DNA from: Shewanella aquimarina
GTDB lineage: Bacteria; Pseudomonadota; Gammaproteobacteria; Enterobacterales; Shewanellaceae
Reading direction: 5' to 3'
NCBI RefSeq assembly: GCF_023349185.1
Contig: NZ_JAKIKY010000012.1
Span: 95,171-159,170, forward strand
Length of the DNA: 64,000 bases
In this document: positions 17,661 through 27,558 of the stretch, in pieces
Layout of the letters: the number at the start of each line of letters is the position of its first letter
Position numbering within the stretch: position 1 is the first letter of the stretch
Translations under genes and position numbers: made by a program
The notes under the pieces: generated by a model
What the model was told of the DNA's origin: nothing
What the model saw: the letters and a program-made list of their open reading frames with translations, nothing else
Databases searched by the model: none

Positions 17661-19775
17661 ATGAACAACAAGAAAATACGCCGCAACCTTATCGCGAGCG
17701 TCGTGATGGGCGCCTCGCTGTTAGCGCCACAAGTGGCGTGGTCGGAACAATACGCGGCTAATTTCAAGGGCACTGACATTCAGGAATTTATCAACATCGT
17801 TGGTAAGAACCTGAACCGGACTATCATCGTCGACCCTACCGTACGCGGCAAAATCAACGTACGCAGTTACGATCTGCTCAACGATGAGCAGTACTATCAA
17901 TTCTTCCTTAATGTGTTGCAGGTCTATGGCTACGCCGTGGTCGAGATGGACAACAACATCATCAAGGTGATCAAGGACAAAGACGCCAAGACCTCGGCGA
18001 TCCGCGTTGCCGATGACACTACTCCAGGCCTGGGCGATGAGATGGTGACCCGAATCGTCGCCCTCTATAACACCGAGGCCAAACAACTTGCTCCCTTGCT
18101 GCGTCAGCTCAACGACAACGCGGGTGGCGGTAACGTGGTTAACTACGACCCGTCAAACGTATTGATGATCTCCGGTCGTGCGGCCGTGGTGAACAAGCTG
18201 GTGGAGATCGTCCGCCGCGTCGACAAGCAGGGTGATACCGAGGTGCAGGTGGTGCCGCTGGAATATGCCTCTGCCGGCGAGATGGTGCGCATCATAGATA
18301 CCCTGTACCGCGCAAGCTCCAACCAGTCTCAGTTACCGGGTCAGGCGCCTAAGGTGGTGGCCGACGAGCGTACCAACGCGGTGATCGTCAGTGGTGACGA
18401 GAAGAGCCGTCAGCGCGTGGTGGCCCTGATTAAGAAATTGGATGCCGAGCAGGCGACCACAGGTAATACCAAGGTACGTTACCTGCGTTATGCCAAGGCA
18501 GAAGATCTGGTAGAAGTGCTGACCGGTTTCGCCGAGAAGTTGGCCAAAGATCAGGACGGTGGTCAGTCCCAGGGCGGTCGCAGCAAGCGCCGCAACGAAA
18601 TTAACATCATGGCTCACCCAGACACCAACGCCCTGGTGCTCAGCGCCGAGCCGGATCAGATGCGCACGCTGGAGAGTGTCATCAACCAGCTGGATATTCG
18701 TCGCGCACAGGTACTGGTAGAAGCCATTATTGTCGAGGTCGCCGAGGGTGACGATGTCGGCTTTGGCGTGCAGTGGGCCACAGAGTCTGGTGGCGGCACC
18801 CAGTTTAATAACTTAGGTCCCACAATCGGCGAGATCGGTGCCGGTATCTGGGCTGCTCAGGAAGAAGATGGTACTAAGGTTTGTACCGAAAACGGTACTT
18901 GTACCGAGAATCCTTCCAAGAAAGGTGATATCACCATACTGGCGCAGGCGCTGGGCAAGGTGAATGGTATGGCGTGGGGCGTGGCCATGGGCGACTTTGG
19001 TGCCCTGATCCAGGCGGTTTCTAGCGATACCAAGTCAAACGTACTAGCAACGCCTTCTATCACCACCCTGGATAATCAGGAAGCCTCCTTCATCGTGGGT
19101 GACGAGGTACCTGTGCTGACAGGTAGCCAGAACTCCAGCAACGGCAACAGCAACCCCTTCCAGACGGTCGAGCGTAAGGAAGTGGGCGTGAAGCTGAAAG
19201 TCGTGCCACAGATCAACGAAGGCACCACGGTTAAGCTCACCATCGAACAGGAAGTCTCTGGTATCAATGGTAAGACGGGTGTGGACGTGACCTTTGCTAC
19301 TCGCCGACTAACGACCACGGTAATGGCCGATTCGGGTCAGATCGTCGTGCTCGGTGGTCTGATCAACGAAGAGGTGCAGGAGAGCGTGCAGAAGGTACCT
19401 TTCCTCGGCGATATCCCTATCTTGGGTCACCTGTTCAAGTCATCATCGAGCGGTAAGAAGAAGAAAAACCTTATGGTCTTCATCAAGCCGACCATCATTC
19501 GTGATGGTGTGACCATGGAAGGCATAGCCGGTCGTAAATACAACTACTTCCGCGCCCTACAGCTAGAGCAGCAGGAGCGTGGCGTGAATCTGATGCCAAA
19601 TACCAGCGTACCTATCCTGGAAGAGTGGAGTCAGGAGGAGTACCTGCCGCCTGAAGTGAATGAGGTGCTGCAACGTTACAAGGATCGCAAGGGACTCGAT
19701 ACCAAGATGCGTGAAACCGATCCTGCGCTGAAACAGATCAACGAAAACAAGCAGCAAGATAAGCAAAATGAGTGA
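17661..19775 (+). CDS. gspD: Type II secretion secretin GspD
   Basis: GspD forms the outer-membrane channel of the secretion system. The 704-residue protein has a cleavable signal peptide (about 1-28), an N0 domain ([18 protein letters not shown]), N1-N3 domains with repeated V-x-x-L-x-x-A/V patterns, and the C-terminal secretin domain with VPVLTG, the motif [14 protein letters not shown] and the final strand [16 protein letters not shown] Gly-rich loop ([15 protein letters not shown]) sits in N3. The C-terminal S-domain-like tail is Gln/Lys/Asp-rich; no gspS pilotin gene lies nearby. It overlaps gspE by 8 nt. Confidence 0.96.
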   Translation: MNNKKIRRNLIASVVMGASLLAPQVAWSEQYAANFKGTDIQEFINIVGKNLNRTIIVDPTVRGKINVRSYDLLNDEQYYQFFLNVLQVYGYAVVEMDNNIIKVIKDKDAKTSAIRVADDTTPGLGDEMVTRIVALYNTEAKQLAPLLRQLNDNAGGGNVVNYDPSNVLMISGRAAVVNKLVEIVRRVDKQGDTEVQVVPLEYASAGEMVRIIDTLYRASSNQSQLPGQAPKVVADERTNAVIVSGDEKSRQRVVALIKKLDAEQATTGNTKVRYLRYAKAEDLVEVLTGFAEKLAKDQDGGQSQGGRSKRRNEINIMAHPDTNALVLSAEPDQMRTLESVINQLDIRRAQVLVEAIIVEVAEGDDVGFGVQWATESGGGTQFNNLGPTIGEIGAGIWAAQEEDGTKVCTENGTCTENPSKKGDITILAQALGKVNGMAWGVAMGDFGALIQAVSSDTKSNVLATPSITTLDNQEASFIVGDEVPVLTGSQNSSNGNSNPFQTVERKEVGVKLKVVPQINEGTTVKLTIEQEVSGINGKTGVDVTFATRRLTTTVMADSGQIVVLGGLINEEVQESVQKVPFLGDIPILGHLFKSSSSGKKKKNLMVFIKPTIIRDGVTMEGIAGRKYNYFRALQLEQQERGVNLMPNTSVPILEEWSQEEYLPPEVNEVLQRYKDRKGLDTKMRETDPALKQINENKQQDKQNE

Positions 19776-21336
19776 TATCCAAGCCGCACAAAACGAGGAA
19801 CTGGCCCAGGTAACGAGTGAACTCGGGCTAGCCTCGGAGGCCGAATCCGATGAGGTATTTCACTCAAGCAGTCGTGACCGTCTGCCCTTCGCCTTCGCCC
19901 ACAGATTCGAGTTGGTGCTGGATAAGGACGAGGCGGGACTCACCCTGTATCACACAGTCAACACGCCGATAGAGGCGATGCTGGAGGTGCGTCGTTACAC
20001 TGGCCAGGAACTGGCATTGGCTCGGCTTGAGCCTGACGTGTTCGAGGCCAAGCTGACCCAGGTGTATCAGGCCAACTCTTCCGAGGCGCAGCAGCTGATG
20101 GAAGATATCGGCAACGAGATGGATCTGTTTACCCTGGCCGAGGAGCTGCCCCAGACAGAAGATCTGCTCGAGGGGGACGACGATGCGCCTATCATCAAGC
20201 TGATCAATGCCCTCTTGTCCGAGGCGATCAAAGAGGAAGCCTCTGATATCCATATCGAGACCTATGAGAAGCAGCTGGTGGTGCGTTTCCGCGTCGACGG
20301 TGTGCTCAAAGAGGTGCTCAAGCCGAATCGCAAGCTCTCGTCGCTACTGGTTTCGCGTATCAAGGTAATGGCGCGTCTGGATATCGCCGAGAAGCGTGTG
20401 CCGCAAGATGGCCGTATCTCCCTGCGTATCGCCGGTCGTGCGGTCGATGTGCGTGTGTCCACCATGCCATCTAGCCATGGCGAGCGCGTGGTACTGCGTC
20501 TGCTGGATAAGAACGCCGGTAATCTAGATCTTAAACAGCTGGGGATGACTGACACCATACGCGAACAGTTCGATGAGCTGATCCGTAAGCCTCACGGTAT
20601 TATTTTGGTGACCGGTCCTACCGGTTCGGGTAAGAGTACTACCCTGTACGCGGGTCTTACCGAGATCAACGCCATCGACACCAACATTCTGACCGTCGAA
20701 GACCCGATCGAATATGAATTGCCTGGCATAGGCCAGACCCAGGTGAATACAAAGGTCGACATGACCTTCGCCCGTGGCCTGAGAGCCATTCTACGTCAAG
20801 ACCCTGACGTGGTGATGATAGGTGAGATCCGTGACCTTGAAACGGCGCAGATCGCGGTGCAGGCTTCACTTACTGGTCACTTGGTGATCTCGACCCTGCA
20901 CACCAACACCGCCTCGGGCGCCATTACCCGTCTGCAAGACATGGGGGTTGAGCCCTTCCTAGTCTCCTCGAGTCTGCTGGGGGTGCTGGCACAGCGCCTG
21001 ATCCGTACCCTGTGTCCTCAGTGTAAGACGGAACACACGCCAGACTTGCGTGAGCGAGAGCTGCTGGGGATCAGCGAAGACGATCCGCGCACCATCTACC
21101 GCGCGACAGGTTGTGCTGCTTGTGGTCACAACGGTTACCGTGGCCGTACCGGTATCCACGAGCTACTGCTGGTGGATGACTATGTTCGTGAGCTTATCCA
21201 TACCGGACGCGGCGAGCTGGCCATCGAGAAGCATATTCGTAAGACGGTACCTAGCATTCGCCATGACGGCATGATTAAAGTCCTCGACGGGGTGACTACC
21301 CTGGAAGAAGTGCTGCGCGTCACTCGCGAGGAGTAG
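19768..21336 (+). CDS. gspE: Type II secretion ATPase GspE
   Basis: GspE is the cytoplasmic hexameric ATPase that drives pseudopilus assembly. The 522-residue protein has N1/N2 domains, then the ATPase core with Walker [10 protein letters not shown] near residues 283-291, an Asp box (VEDPIEYE), Walker [13 protein letters not shown], and a His box ([13 protein letters not shown]). A tetracysteine zinc finger is present near the C-terminus (CPQC and CAACG). Its start overlaps the end of gspD by 8 nt and it ends 2 bp before gspF, so translation is probably coupled. Confidence 0.97.
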   Translation: MSDIQAAQNEELAQVTSELGLASEAESDEVFHSSSRDRLPFAFAHRFELVLDKDEAGLTLYHTVNTPIEAMLEVRRYTGQELALARLEPDVFEAKLTQVYQANSSEAQQLMEDIGNEMDLFTLAEELPQTEDLLEGDDDAPIIKLINALLSEAIKEEASDIHIETYEKQLVVRFRVDGVLKEVLKPNRKLSSLLVSRIKVMARLDIAEKRVPQDGRISLRIAGRAVDVRVSTMPSSHGERVVLRLLDKNAGNLDLKQLGMTDTIREQFDELIRKPHGIILVTGPTGSGKSTTLYAGLTEINAIDTNILTVEDPIEYELPGIGQTQVNTKVDMTFARGLRAILRQDPDVVMIGEIRDLETAQIAVQASLTGHLVISTLHTNTASGAITRLQDMGVEPFLVSSSLLGVLAQRLIRTLCPQCKTEHTPDLRERELLGISEDDPRTIYRATGCAACGHNGYRGRTGIHELLLVDDYVRELIHTGRGELAIEKHIRKTVPSIRHDGMIKVLDGVTTLEEVLRVTREE

Positions 21337-21338
21337 CC

Positions 21339-22559
21339 ATGCCAGCATTTGAGTACAAGGCGTTAAACGCCCAGGGCAAACAGCAGAAAGGGGTTGTCGA
21401 AGCCGACACGGCGCGTCATGCCAGGGGCCAACTGCGTGAGCAGCGTCTGATGCCGCTGGAGATCACCCCAGTAGTCGAGAAGGAAGCCAAGGCGAAGAGC
21501 GGTGGTTTCAGCTTCAAGCGTGGCATCTCGGTTGCCGAACTGGCACTGATCACCCGTCAGATAGCGACTCTCGTGGCCGCAGGTTTGCCGGTGGAGGAGG
21601 CGCTCAAGGCCGTAGGTCAGCAGTGTGAGAAGGACAGGCTTGCCAGCATGGTGATGGCGGTTCGCTCGCGCGTGGTCGAGGGTTACAGCCTGGCCGACTC
21701 GATGGCGGAATTTCCCCATATTTTCGACGATCTCTATCGCGCCATGGTGGCTTCGGGCGAGAAGTCGGGCCATCTCGAGATAGTGCTTAACCGCCTCGCC
21801 GACTATACCGAGCGTCGTCAGCAGCTAAAGACCAAGATGACCCAGGCGATGATCTACCCCATAGTGCTGACGCTGGTTGCCATCAGCGTTATTGCCATCT
21901 TGCTGGCCGCCGTGGTGCCTCAGGTGGTGGGTCAGTTCGAGCATATGGGCCAGGAACTGCCCTGGACGACACAGTTTTTGATCGCCTCATCGGATTTTGT
22001 TCGCGACTATGGCCTTATCGTCATGGGTATCATCATAGTCCTGGTGGTCGGTGCCAAGCAGCTACTGCGCAGCGCGGCCAATCGGATGAAGTTCGACACG
22101 GCAATACTCAAGATGCCGGTTGTCGGACGGGTGAGTAAGGGACTTAATACGGCGCGATTTGCGCGCACCTTGAGTATCTTGACCGCCAGTTCGGTTCCGC
22201 TACTCGATGCCATGCGTATCGCCAGCGAGGTCTTGATGAATGTCAGGGTGCGGGCGGCGGTTGAGGAGGCCACCGCCAGGGTACGTGAAGGCACGAGTCT
22301 AGGCGCGGCGCTCGCCAATACTAAACTTTTTCCCCCTATGATGCTCTATATGATCACCTCGGGTGAAAAGAGCGGTCAGCTTGAGCAGATGCTAGAGCGC
22401 GCCGCCGACAACCAAGACAGAGAATTTGAGTCTAATGTCAACATCGCCCTGGGGGTGTTCGAGCCTATGCTGGTGGTCAGCATGGCGGCCGTGGTCCTGT
22501 TTATCGTCCTGGCGATTCTGCAGCCGATCTTAGAACTCAACAACATGATTAGTGGTTAA
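21339..22559 (+). CDS. gspF: Type II secretion inner-membrane platform protein GspF
   Basis: GspF is the polytopic inner-membrane core on which GspE and GspL act. The 406-residue protein contains two copies of the T2SSF domain (about 70-195 and 270-395) with the characteristic glycine/glutamate turns (MVASGEKSGHLE and MITSGEKSGQLE) and three membrane helices near 170-190, 225-245 and 375-400. The N-terminus (MPAFEYKALNAQGKQ) matches the family's usual start. It is followed by 71 bp to gspG, the longest gap in the operon after gspL, which contains a small TAAC/GTTA-rich segment but no clear terminator. Confidence 0.96.
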   Translation: MPAFEYKALNAQGKQQKGVVEADTARHARGQLREQRLMPLEITPVVEKEAKAKSGGFSFKRGISVAELALITRQIATLVAAGLPVEEALKAVGQQCEKDRLASMVMAVRSRVVEGYSLADSMAEFPHIFDDLYRAMVASGEKSGHLEIVLNRLADYTERRQQLKTKMTQAMIYPIVLTLVAISVIAILLAAVVPQVVGQFEHMGQELPWTTQFLIASSDFVRDYGLIVMGIIIVLVVGAKQLLRSAANRMKFDTAILKMPVVGRVSKGLNTARFARTLSILTASSVPLLDAMRIASEVLMNVRVRAAVEEATARVREGTSLGAALANTKLFPPMMLYMITSGEKSGQLEQMLERAADNQDREFESNVNIALGVFEPMLVVSMAAVVLFIVLAILQPILELNNMISG

Positions 22560-22630
22560 CGTCCAAGCGTTAACTACCAACAGCCGTCCTAACTCCAGAC
22601 GTTAGGGTATTTTTTATAGAGGAAGTATTA

Positions 22631-23065
22631 ATGCAAGCAAGAAACAAGCAAAAAGGTTTTACCCTACTGGAAGTCATGGTGGTTATCGTTATCTTAGGGA
22701 TCCTTGCTTCCATGGTTGTACCTAACCTTATGGGCAACAAAGATAAAGCCGACATCCAAAAGGCGGTATCTGACATTGTTGCACTGGAAAATGCCTTAGA
22801 CATGTATCGTCTGGACAACAGCGTCTACCCGACGACAGAGCAGGGACTGGAAGCCCTGGTACAGAAGCCAACTATCTCACCCGAGCCACGCAACTACCGT
22901 GCCGATGGCTACGTGAAGCGTCTGCCACAGGATCCATGGCGTAACGATTACCTGCTATTGAGCCCGGGTGAGCAGGGTAAGATCGACATCTTCAGTGCTG
23001 GTCCTGACGGTCAGCCGGGTACCGAAGACGATATCGGTAACTGGAACCTGCAAGATTACCAATAA
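22631..23065 (+). CDS. gspG: Major pseudopilin GspG
   Basis: GspG is the main subunit of the type II secretion pseudopilus. The 144-residue precursor has a short basic leader and the prepilin peptidase site KQKGFTLLEVMVVIVI with cleavage after Gly and the essential Glu5 of the mature protein. The C-terminal globular region carries the Ca-binding loop typical of GspG (FSAGPDGQPGTEDDIGNW). AGAGGAAG lies 5-9 nt before the ATG. No gspO prepilin peptidase is in the operon, so processing must use an enzyme encoded elsewhere. Confidence 0.96.
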   Translation: MQARNKQKGFTLLEVMVVIVILGILASMVVPNLMGNKDKADIQKAVSDIVALENALDMYRLDNSVYPTTEQGLEALVQKPTISPEPRNYRADGYVKRLPQDPWRNDYLLLSPGEQGKIDIFSAGPDGQPGTEDDIGNWNLQDYQ

Positions 23066-23085
23066 GCCTTAGGTCGAGTCTGTCT

Positions 23086-23667
23086 ATGCGTGGCGTTCGC
23101 CAATTTGGTTTCACCCTGCTAGAGGTCCTGCTGGTCGTCTTGCTGATGGGATTGGCTGCCGCCGCGGTGACTTATACTACCAGCGGCGCCGATCAGCATA
23201 AGGCGCTGGAGCGTACGGCGCGACAGTTTATGGCGGCGACCGAGCTGGTGTTGGATGAGACCATACTCAGCGGTCATTTCATCGGTATCGTCATCGATGA
23301 GAAGCACTATGAGTTCGTTTATTACGATGAAGGCAAATGGAAGCCACTGCAGCAAGATCGCCTGCTGGCGGCCAAAGAGATGGAACCTGGAGTCGAGATG
23401 CATCTGGTGCTCGATGGTTTGCCTTTAATCCAAGAAGATGAAGAAGATGATGAGTCCTGGTTCGACGAGCCGCTCATCGAGCGCAGTGAAGATGAGAAGA
23501 AAAAGTTTCCCGAGCCTCAGGTGATGCTGTTTCCCAGCGGCGAGATGAGCGCCTTCGAGCTGACCTTCGTCGGTAAGGATGAGCGAGGCCAGGAAATAGA
23601 GGCCCTGGTGGTGGGTGATGCCTTGGGGCGTCTGACCCTGGGCAGAGAGGATGGATTCGATGAGTAA
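23086..23667 (+). CDS. gspH: Minor pseudopilin GspH
   Basis: The 193-residue precursor has the prepilin signal RQFGFTLLEVLLVVLLMG with the Gly-Phe cleavage site and Glu5. The body is a predicted beta-rich domain; an acidic stretch (EDEEDDES, about 125-135) and another near 148 are visible, which is unusual in amount but not unknown. GspH joins GspG to the tip complex of GspI, J and K. It starts 20 bp after gspG and ends overlapping gspI. Confidence 0.92.
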   Translation: MRGVRQFGFTLLEVLLVVLLMGLAAAAVTYTTSGADQHKALERTARQFMAATELVLDETILSGHFIGIVIDEKHYEFVYYDEGKWKPLQQDRLLAAKEMEPGVEMHLVLDGLPLIQEDEEDDESWFDEPLIERSEDEKKKFPEPQVMLFPSGEMSAFELTFVGKDERGQEIEALVVGDALGRLTLGREDGFDE

Positions 23668-24064
23668 GCCCAGGCTAGGCCCGAGTATCAAGGCCAGAGG
23701 CCGCAGCGCAGGTATGACGCTGCTTGAGGTGATCGTTGCCCTCATGGTGTTTGCCATCGCCGCCGTCTCCATCACTAAGAGTCTGGGTGAGCAGATGGCC
23801 AATATGCCGATACTCGAGGAGCGCACCCTGGCACAGTGGGTGGCCAGCAATCAGATGGTGGACGCCCGCCTGGAGAAGAAGTTTCCCGACCTTGGCCGTA
23901 AAGATGGCAGCGTCGAGCTGGCGGGAAAAGAGTGGTATTGGCGCAAAGAGGTGGTGAAAACCACAGATGATAATTTTCGCATGATACGCATCAGTGTCAG
24001 TGACGATGATCGCTACCAACGCGTCATCGCCCAGGTGAGTAGCTATGTCCTTAAAGAAGAATAA
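23660..24064 (+). CDS. gspI: Minor pseudopilin GspI
   Basis: I chose the ATG at 23660 (MSKPRLGPSIKARGR, 134 residues) because AGAGG lies 9 nt before it; the ATG at 23651 overlaps that site. The leader is long and basic, followed by the cleavage site SAGMTLLEVIVALMVFA, with Gly-Met rather than Gly-Phe, which is usual for GspI. GspI starts assembly of the pseudopilus tip with GspJ and GspK. The start overlaps gspH by 8 nt and the end overlaps gspJ by 20 nt. Confidence 0.93.
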   Translation: MSKPRLGPSIKARGRSAGMTLLEVIVALMVFAIAAVSITKSLGEQMANMPILEERTLAQWVASNQMVDARLEKKFPDLGRKDGSVELAGKEWYWRKEVVKTTDDNFRMIRISVSDDDRYQRVIAQVSSYVLKEE

Positions 24065-24794
24065 GACTACTCGCGGTTTTACCCTGCTGGAGATGCTGAT
24101 CGCCATCGCCATCTTTGCCATGTTGGGTCTGGCGGCCAATGCCGTGCTCAGCACTGTGATGAAAAACGATGAGGTCACCGCCGAGTTTGCCCAGCGGCTG
24201 AAGTCGCTGCAACAAGGATTCGGGGCTTTAGAGCGAGATTTTGGCCAGATGGTGGCCCGCACCCCACGCCTGTTGGAAGGCGGACGGGGCTCGACCGTGA
24301 TTCAAACCGGTAAAGATATGTTCGACTCTGAGTCGGAGGCCATCGTCTTCTATCGCATCGGCTGGCTGAATCCCGATGGCTTGTTGCCGCGGGGCAGTCT
24401 GCAATCTGTGGCCTATGTGGTGCAGGAAAATAACCTGGAGCGTTGGTATTTTCCCTATCCCGAACCGGAATTTGGCGCCGAGCCGATCAAGACTGTGGTG
24501 ATTAAGAATGTCCTCTCGGTGGAGTATTCCTTCTATGTAGAGGACAAGTGGGAGCGTAAGTTTGACGCTACCAGCCTGCCCAAGGCGATTGCCATGGCCG
24601 TTGAGGTGGAAGGTCTGGGCAAGGTGCAGCGCAAGTTCCTGTTACCGCTAGGGGCAACGCTTAGCAAAGATAATTCGGGTAACAATAACGGCAACAATAA
24701 CAACGGCAACAATAACGGCAACAACTCGGGCGGTAATAATACTGGTGGCAACAACAGTGGCGGCTCCGGTGGCAAGGAAGATGGCGATGAATAA
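24045..24794 (+). CDS. gspJ: Minor pseudopilin GspJ with an Asn/Gly-repeat tail
   Basis: The precursor of 249 residues has the leader TTRGFTLLEMLIAIAIFAM with the Gly-Phe site. The globular part (to about residue 205) matches the GspJ tip subunit. The last 45 residues are an extra tail of Asn-Gly-Asn repeats turning to Ser-Gly-Gly repeats, ending in EDGDE; it is coded by a simple-sequence AAC/GGC tract at 24676-24774. Such tails are not part of the structural core of GspJ and probably vary in length between strains. The stop overlaps the gspK start region. Confidence 0.93.
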   Translation: MSLKKNKTTRGFTLLEMLIAIAIFAMLGLAANAVLSTVMKNDEVTAEFAQRLKSLQQGFGALERDFGQMVARTPRLLEGGRGSTVIQTGKDMFDSESEAIVFYRIGWLNPDGLLPRGSLQSVAYVVQENNLERWYFPYPEPEFGAEPIKTVVIKNVLSVEYSFYVEDKWERKFDATSLPKAIAMAVEVEGLGKVQRKFLLPLGATLSKDNSGNNNGNNNNGNNNGNNSGGNNTGGNNSGGSGGKEDGDE

Positions 24795-25785
24795 CCTGCC
24801 AGGAAAGCAGCGTGGCGTGGCGCTGATCGTCGTTTTGCTGATTGTGGCGATGATCGCCATCATTGCCACTAACATCAATAGCCGCAACCAGATATCTGTG
24901 CGTCGCACTATTAACTTGGCGCAGTATGATCAAGCCTATTGGTATGCGATATCGGCCGAAGAGCTGGTCAAGAAGGTGCTTAAGCAAGATTTAGACGATG
25001 CCGATGATGGCAAGGTGCATCGGCAACAATATTGGGCTCAGGCCGATGTGGTATTTCCGGCAGAGCAGGGGGAGATAGGTGGTCGAATCAGCGACCTGCA
25101 GGCCTGTTTTAACCTTAATGCCCTGGCTATTGAGACCACAGTGGTGGAAAACGGCCAACCTAAGCTGCCATTGGCGGCGATACAGTTTAAGGGGCTGCTG
25201 GTTGCGCTGGGGATGGATGATTTCTCCGCCGAGCGTCTGACCCATACGCTGAAAGATTATATCGATGAGGACACGGTCGCCAGCCCCTTCGGCGCCGAAG
25301 ATGCCGACTATGAGTCGCGAACCGTGCCCTATCGCGCCGCTAACACCTTGATGAGTCATCGCAGCGAGCTGCGGGCGGTGATCGGCTTTAGTCAGGAGGT
25401 CTACCTTAAGTTGGCCCCCTATATCTGCGTCATCCCCGGCTATGATCGCCAGGTGTTGAACGTCAATACCATAGAGGTGGAGCAGGCGGCGCTGCTGGCG
25501 GGTATGTTTGATAATAAGATCAGCGTGGGCGAGGCCGAGAGCATCATTAATCAGCGTCCTGGCGATGGCTATGACAGCATGGAAGACTTCTGGTCCAATG
25601 GCTCCATCTCAGGTCTGCGTCAGCAAAAGAACCTGGAATCGAGCTTTAGCCTCAAGAGTAAGTATTTTCTGTTAGAGGCGGGTGCTAAGGTTGATAGTGC
25701 CACCTTTAGGGTGCAAAGTGTATTACGTGTGGGCGGTAACAACCAGCTGGACGTCTTGACCCGTCAATATGGCGGCCAAAAATAA
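24787..25785 (+). CDS. gspK: Minor pseudopilin GspK
   Basis: The ATG at 24787 (MNNLPGKQRGVALIVVLL) is chosen because AGGAAG lies at proper spacing (8 nt); the ATG at 24781 would be too close. The 332-residue protein lacks the Glu5 of other pseudopilins, as expected for GspK, and is the largest of the minor subunits; it caps the pseudopilus. The alpha-domain insertion typical of GspK is recognisable in the middle (DYIDEDTVASPFGAEDADY). It overlaps gspJ by 8 nt. Confidence 0.94.
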   Translation: MNNLPGKQRGVALIVVLLIVAMIAIIATNINSRNQISVRRTINLAQYDQAYWYAISAEELVKKVLKQDLDDADDGKVHRQQYWAQADVVFPAEQGEIGGRISDLQACFNLNALAIETTVVENGQPKLPLAAIQFKGLLVALGMDDFSAERLTHTLKDYIDEDTVASPFGAEDADYESRTVPYRAANTLMSHRSELRAVIGFSQEVYLKLAPYICVIPGYDRQVLNVNTIEVEQAALLAGMFDNKISVGEAESIINQRPGDGYDSMEDFWSNGSISGLRQQKNLESSFSLKSKYFLLEAGAKVDSATFRVQSVLRVGGNNQLDVLTRQYGGQK

Positions 25786-25869
25786 TCACTTAGGTGGGCC
25801 ATGCTCGTCTAGGCTAATAAAAGGACAAGCTCATCGAGAGCAACTTCATGAGACTTGTGGAGAAAGACA

Positions 25870-27060
25870 TTGAGTGAAAGATTATTTATCCGATTAGGAA
25901 GAAGCGCGGAGCAGAGCTGCTCCTGGCTGGTATGGTCGGAACAAGAGCAGGAGATCATCGCCTCGGGAGAGCTGAGCGACGCCCAGGGGCTGTCGACGCT
26001 GACCGAGCGCGCCGGTAACCGTCCGGTAGATATTCTGGTGCCCGCCTCTGCCATTACCCTCACCTCGGTGGAGCTGCCGGAGAAGGGCCAGCGTCAGGCG
26101 CTGAAGGCGTTGCCTTTCATGCTGGAAGAGAGTCTGGCCGAGAATGTCGATGAACTGCATTTTGTCCCGGGTCCGCGCAGCGGCGAGTCTCTTAGCGTTG
26201 CCGTGGTGGCCCACGAACAGATGCAGACCTGGCTCTCCTGGTTGAGTGAGGCTGGCATCAAGGCGCGTCAATTGGTGCCCGACTGTCTGGCCCTGCCACT
26301 GCAGGAATGTCAGTGGGCGGCGATGAAGTTTGGCCCGGATTACCTGCTGCGTACCAGCGCAGGTAGCGGTGTCAGCCTGGATGCCAGCTGGTTCCAGGCC
26401 GCCCTGCCTAAGCTTGCGGAGGGGCAGGAAGAGACGCCTATCACCCTGGCCAGTTATAGCGACATGGATATTCAAGGCGTCGAGGTGAAGCCTCAGCCGC
26501 TGGATCTGCCTATGCTGGTGTTGGCTAAGGGGATCCTTAACGCACCGTTAAACCTACTCAGTGGTATCTATACCCCTAAGCGTGAATACAGCAAGCATCT
26601 GCTACTGTGGCGTAATGCCGCCATGGTTATCTTGGTGGCCCTGGTGCTGGCCTTGGTGAACAAGGGACTCAACATTCATCAGATGAACGTCGAGCGCGAA
26701 GGCTTGCAGCAGCAGACGGGTGAGATCTTCAAACTGGTGATGGGCAGCTCGCGCATGGTCAACGTGCGCTCGCAGATGCAGAGTCAGCTGCGCACCCTGC
26801 AAGGGGCTGGCGGTGGCATGGCCTTCTTTACCATGCTGGACGATCTCGCCGAAGGTTTCGCTAAGGTGCCGCAACTTAAGCCGACCAGCCTGCGTTTCGA
26901 CAGTGGCCGTAACGAGCTGCGCATGCAGATCACCGCCAAGAGCTATGCCCAGATCGAACAGTTTAAGGAGCTGATCTCGCCTAATTTCCAGGTGGATTCC
27001 GGCGCCATGAACAGCGGCGAGGATGAAGTGACCAGTACCTTAACCCTGAGGAGCAAGTAA
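25870..27060 (+). CDS. gspL: Type II secretion platform protein GspL
   Basis: The TTG at 25870 (protein LSERLFIRLGRS, read as Met; 396 residues) has GGAG 7 nt upstream; the frame also opens 15 bp earlier at another TTG without such a site. GspL has an actin-like cytoplasmic domain (about 1-240) that recruits GspE, one membrane helix (about 250-270, AAMVILVALVLALVN) and a small periplasmic ferredoxin-like domain. A start at TTG would give lower expression than its neighbours. The 84-bp gap from gspK is unusual for this operon but has no terminator. Confidence 0.94.
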   Translation: MSERLFIRLGRSAEQSCSWLVWSEQEQEIIASGELSDAQGLSTLTERAGNRPVDILVPASAITLTSVELPEKGQRQALKALPFMLEESLAENVDELHFVPGPRSGESLSVAVVAHEQMQTWLSWLSEAGIKARQLVPDCLALPLQECQWAAMKFGPDYLLRTSAGSGVSLDASWFQAALPKLAEGQEETPITLASYSDMDIQGVEVKPQPLDLPMLVLAKGILNAPLNLLSGIYTPKREYSKHLLLWRNAAMVILVALVLALVNKGLNIHQMNVEREGLQQQTGEIFKLVMGSSRMVNVRSQMQSQLRTLQGAGGGMAFFTMLDDLAEGFAKVPQLKPTSLRFDSGRNELRMQITAKSYAQIEQFKELISPNFQVDSGAMNSGEDEVTSTLTLRSK

Positions 27061-27061
27061 G

Positions 27062-27538
27062 ATGGACAACATTAAGACGTGGTGGAATGGCTTAGTGTTG
27101 CGCGAGCAGCAGCTCGTGGCGGCTTGCGCCATAGTGTTGGGGGTCGGCATCCTCTATTGGGGGATCTGGACACCGATCAGTCAGGCTGAGGCCGATGCAC
27201 GGCGCAACCTGACTGCCCAGGAAAGTACACTCAATTATGTGAAGCAGACTGCCAACAAGATCGCCGGTCTTAAGCAGGCCGGTGGTAAGAAGGGCTTCTC
27301 AGGCAGCCTCAGCACTGTGGTGACTCAGAGTGCCAAAAGCTATGGCCTGGAAATCACCCGCATGCAGCCACAGGGTAACAAGATCCAGGTGTGGATGGAC
27401 GAGGTGCCCTTCGATTCACTTCTGGATTATCTGAGCGACCTGGTGCAGCAGAAGGGTCTCTCCCTGGATAATCTCGATCTGGCCGATGGTGAGGCCGAGG
27501 GCTTCGTCAAAGTACGTCGCATCCAGTTCTCGCAGTAA
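27062..27538 (+). CDS. gspM: Type II secretion platform protein GspM
   Basis: The 158-residue protein has a short cytoplasmic N-terminus with WWNGLVLREQQLV, one membrane helix (about 18-36) and a periplasmic domain with a ferredoxin-like fold. GspM pairs with GspL and stabilises it. It starts 1 bp after the gspL stop. Confidence 0.94.
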   Translation: MDNIKTWWNGLVLREQQLVAACAIVLGVGILYWGIWTPISQAEADARRNLTAQESTLNYVKQTANKIAGLKQAGGKKGFSGSLSTVVTQSAKSYGLEITRMQPQGNKIQVWMDEVPFDSLLDYLSDLVQQKGLSLDNLDLADGEAEGFVKVRRIQFSQ

Positions 27539-27558
27539 CTAAGTAGTAAGGGTTTTTT

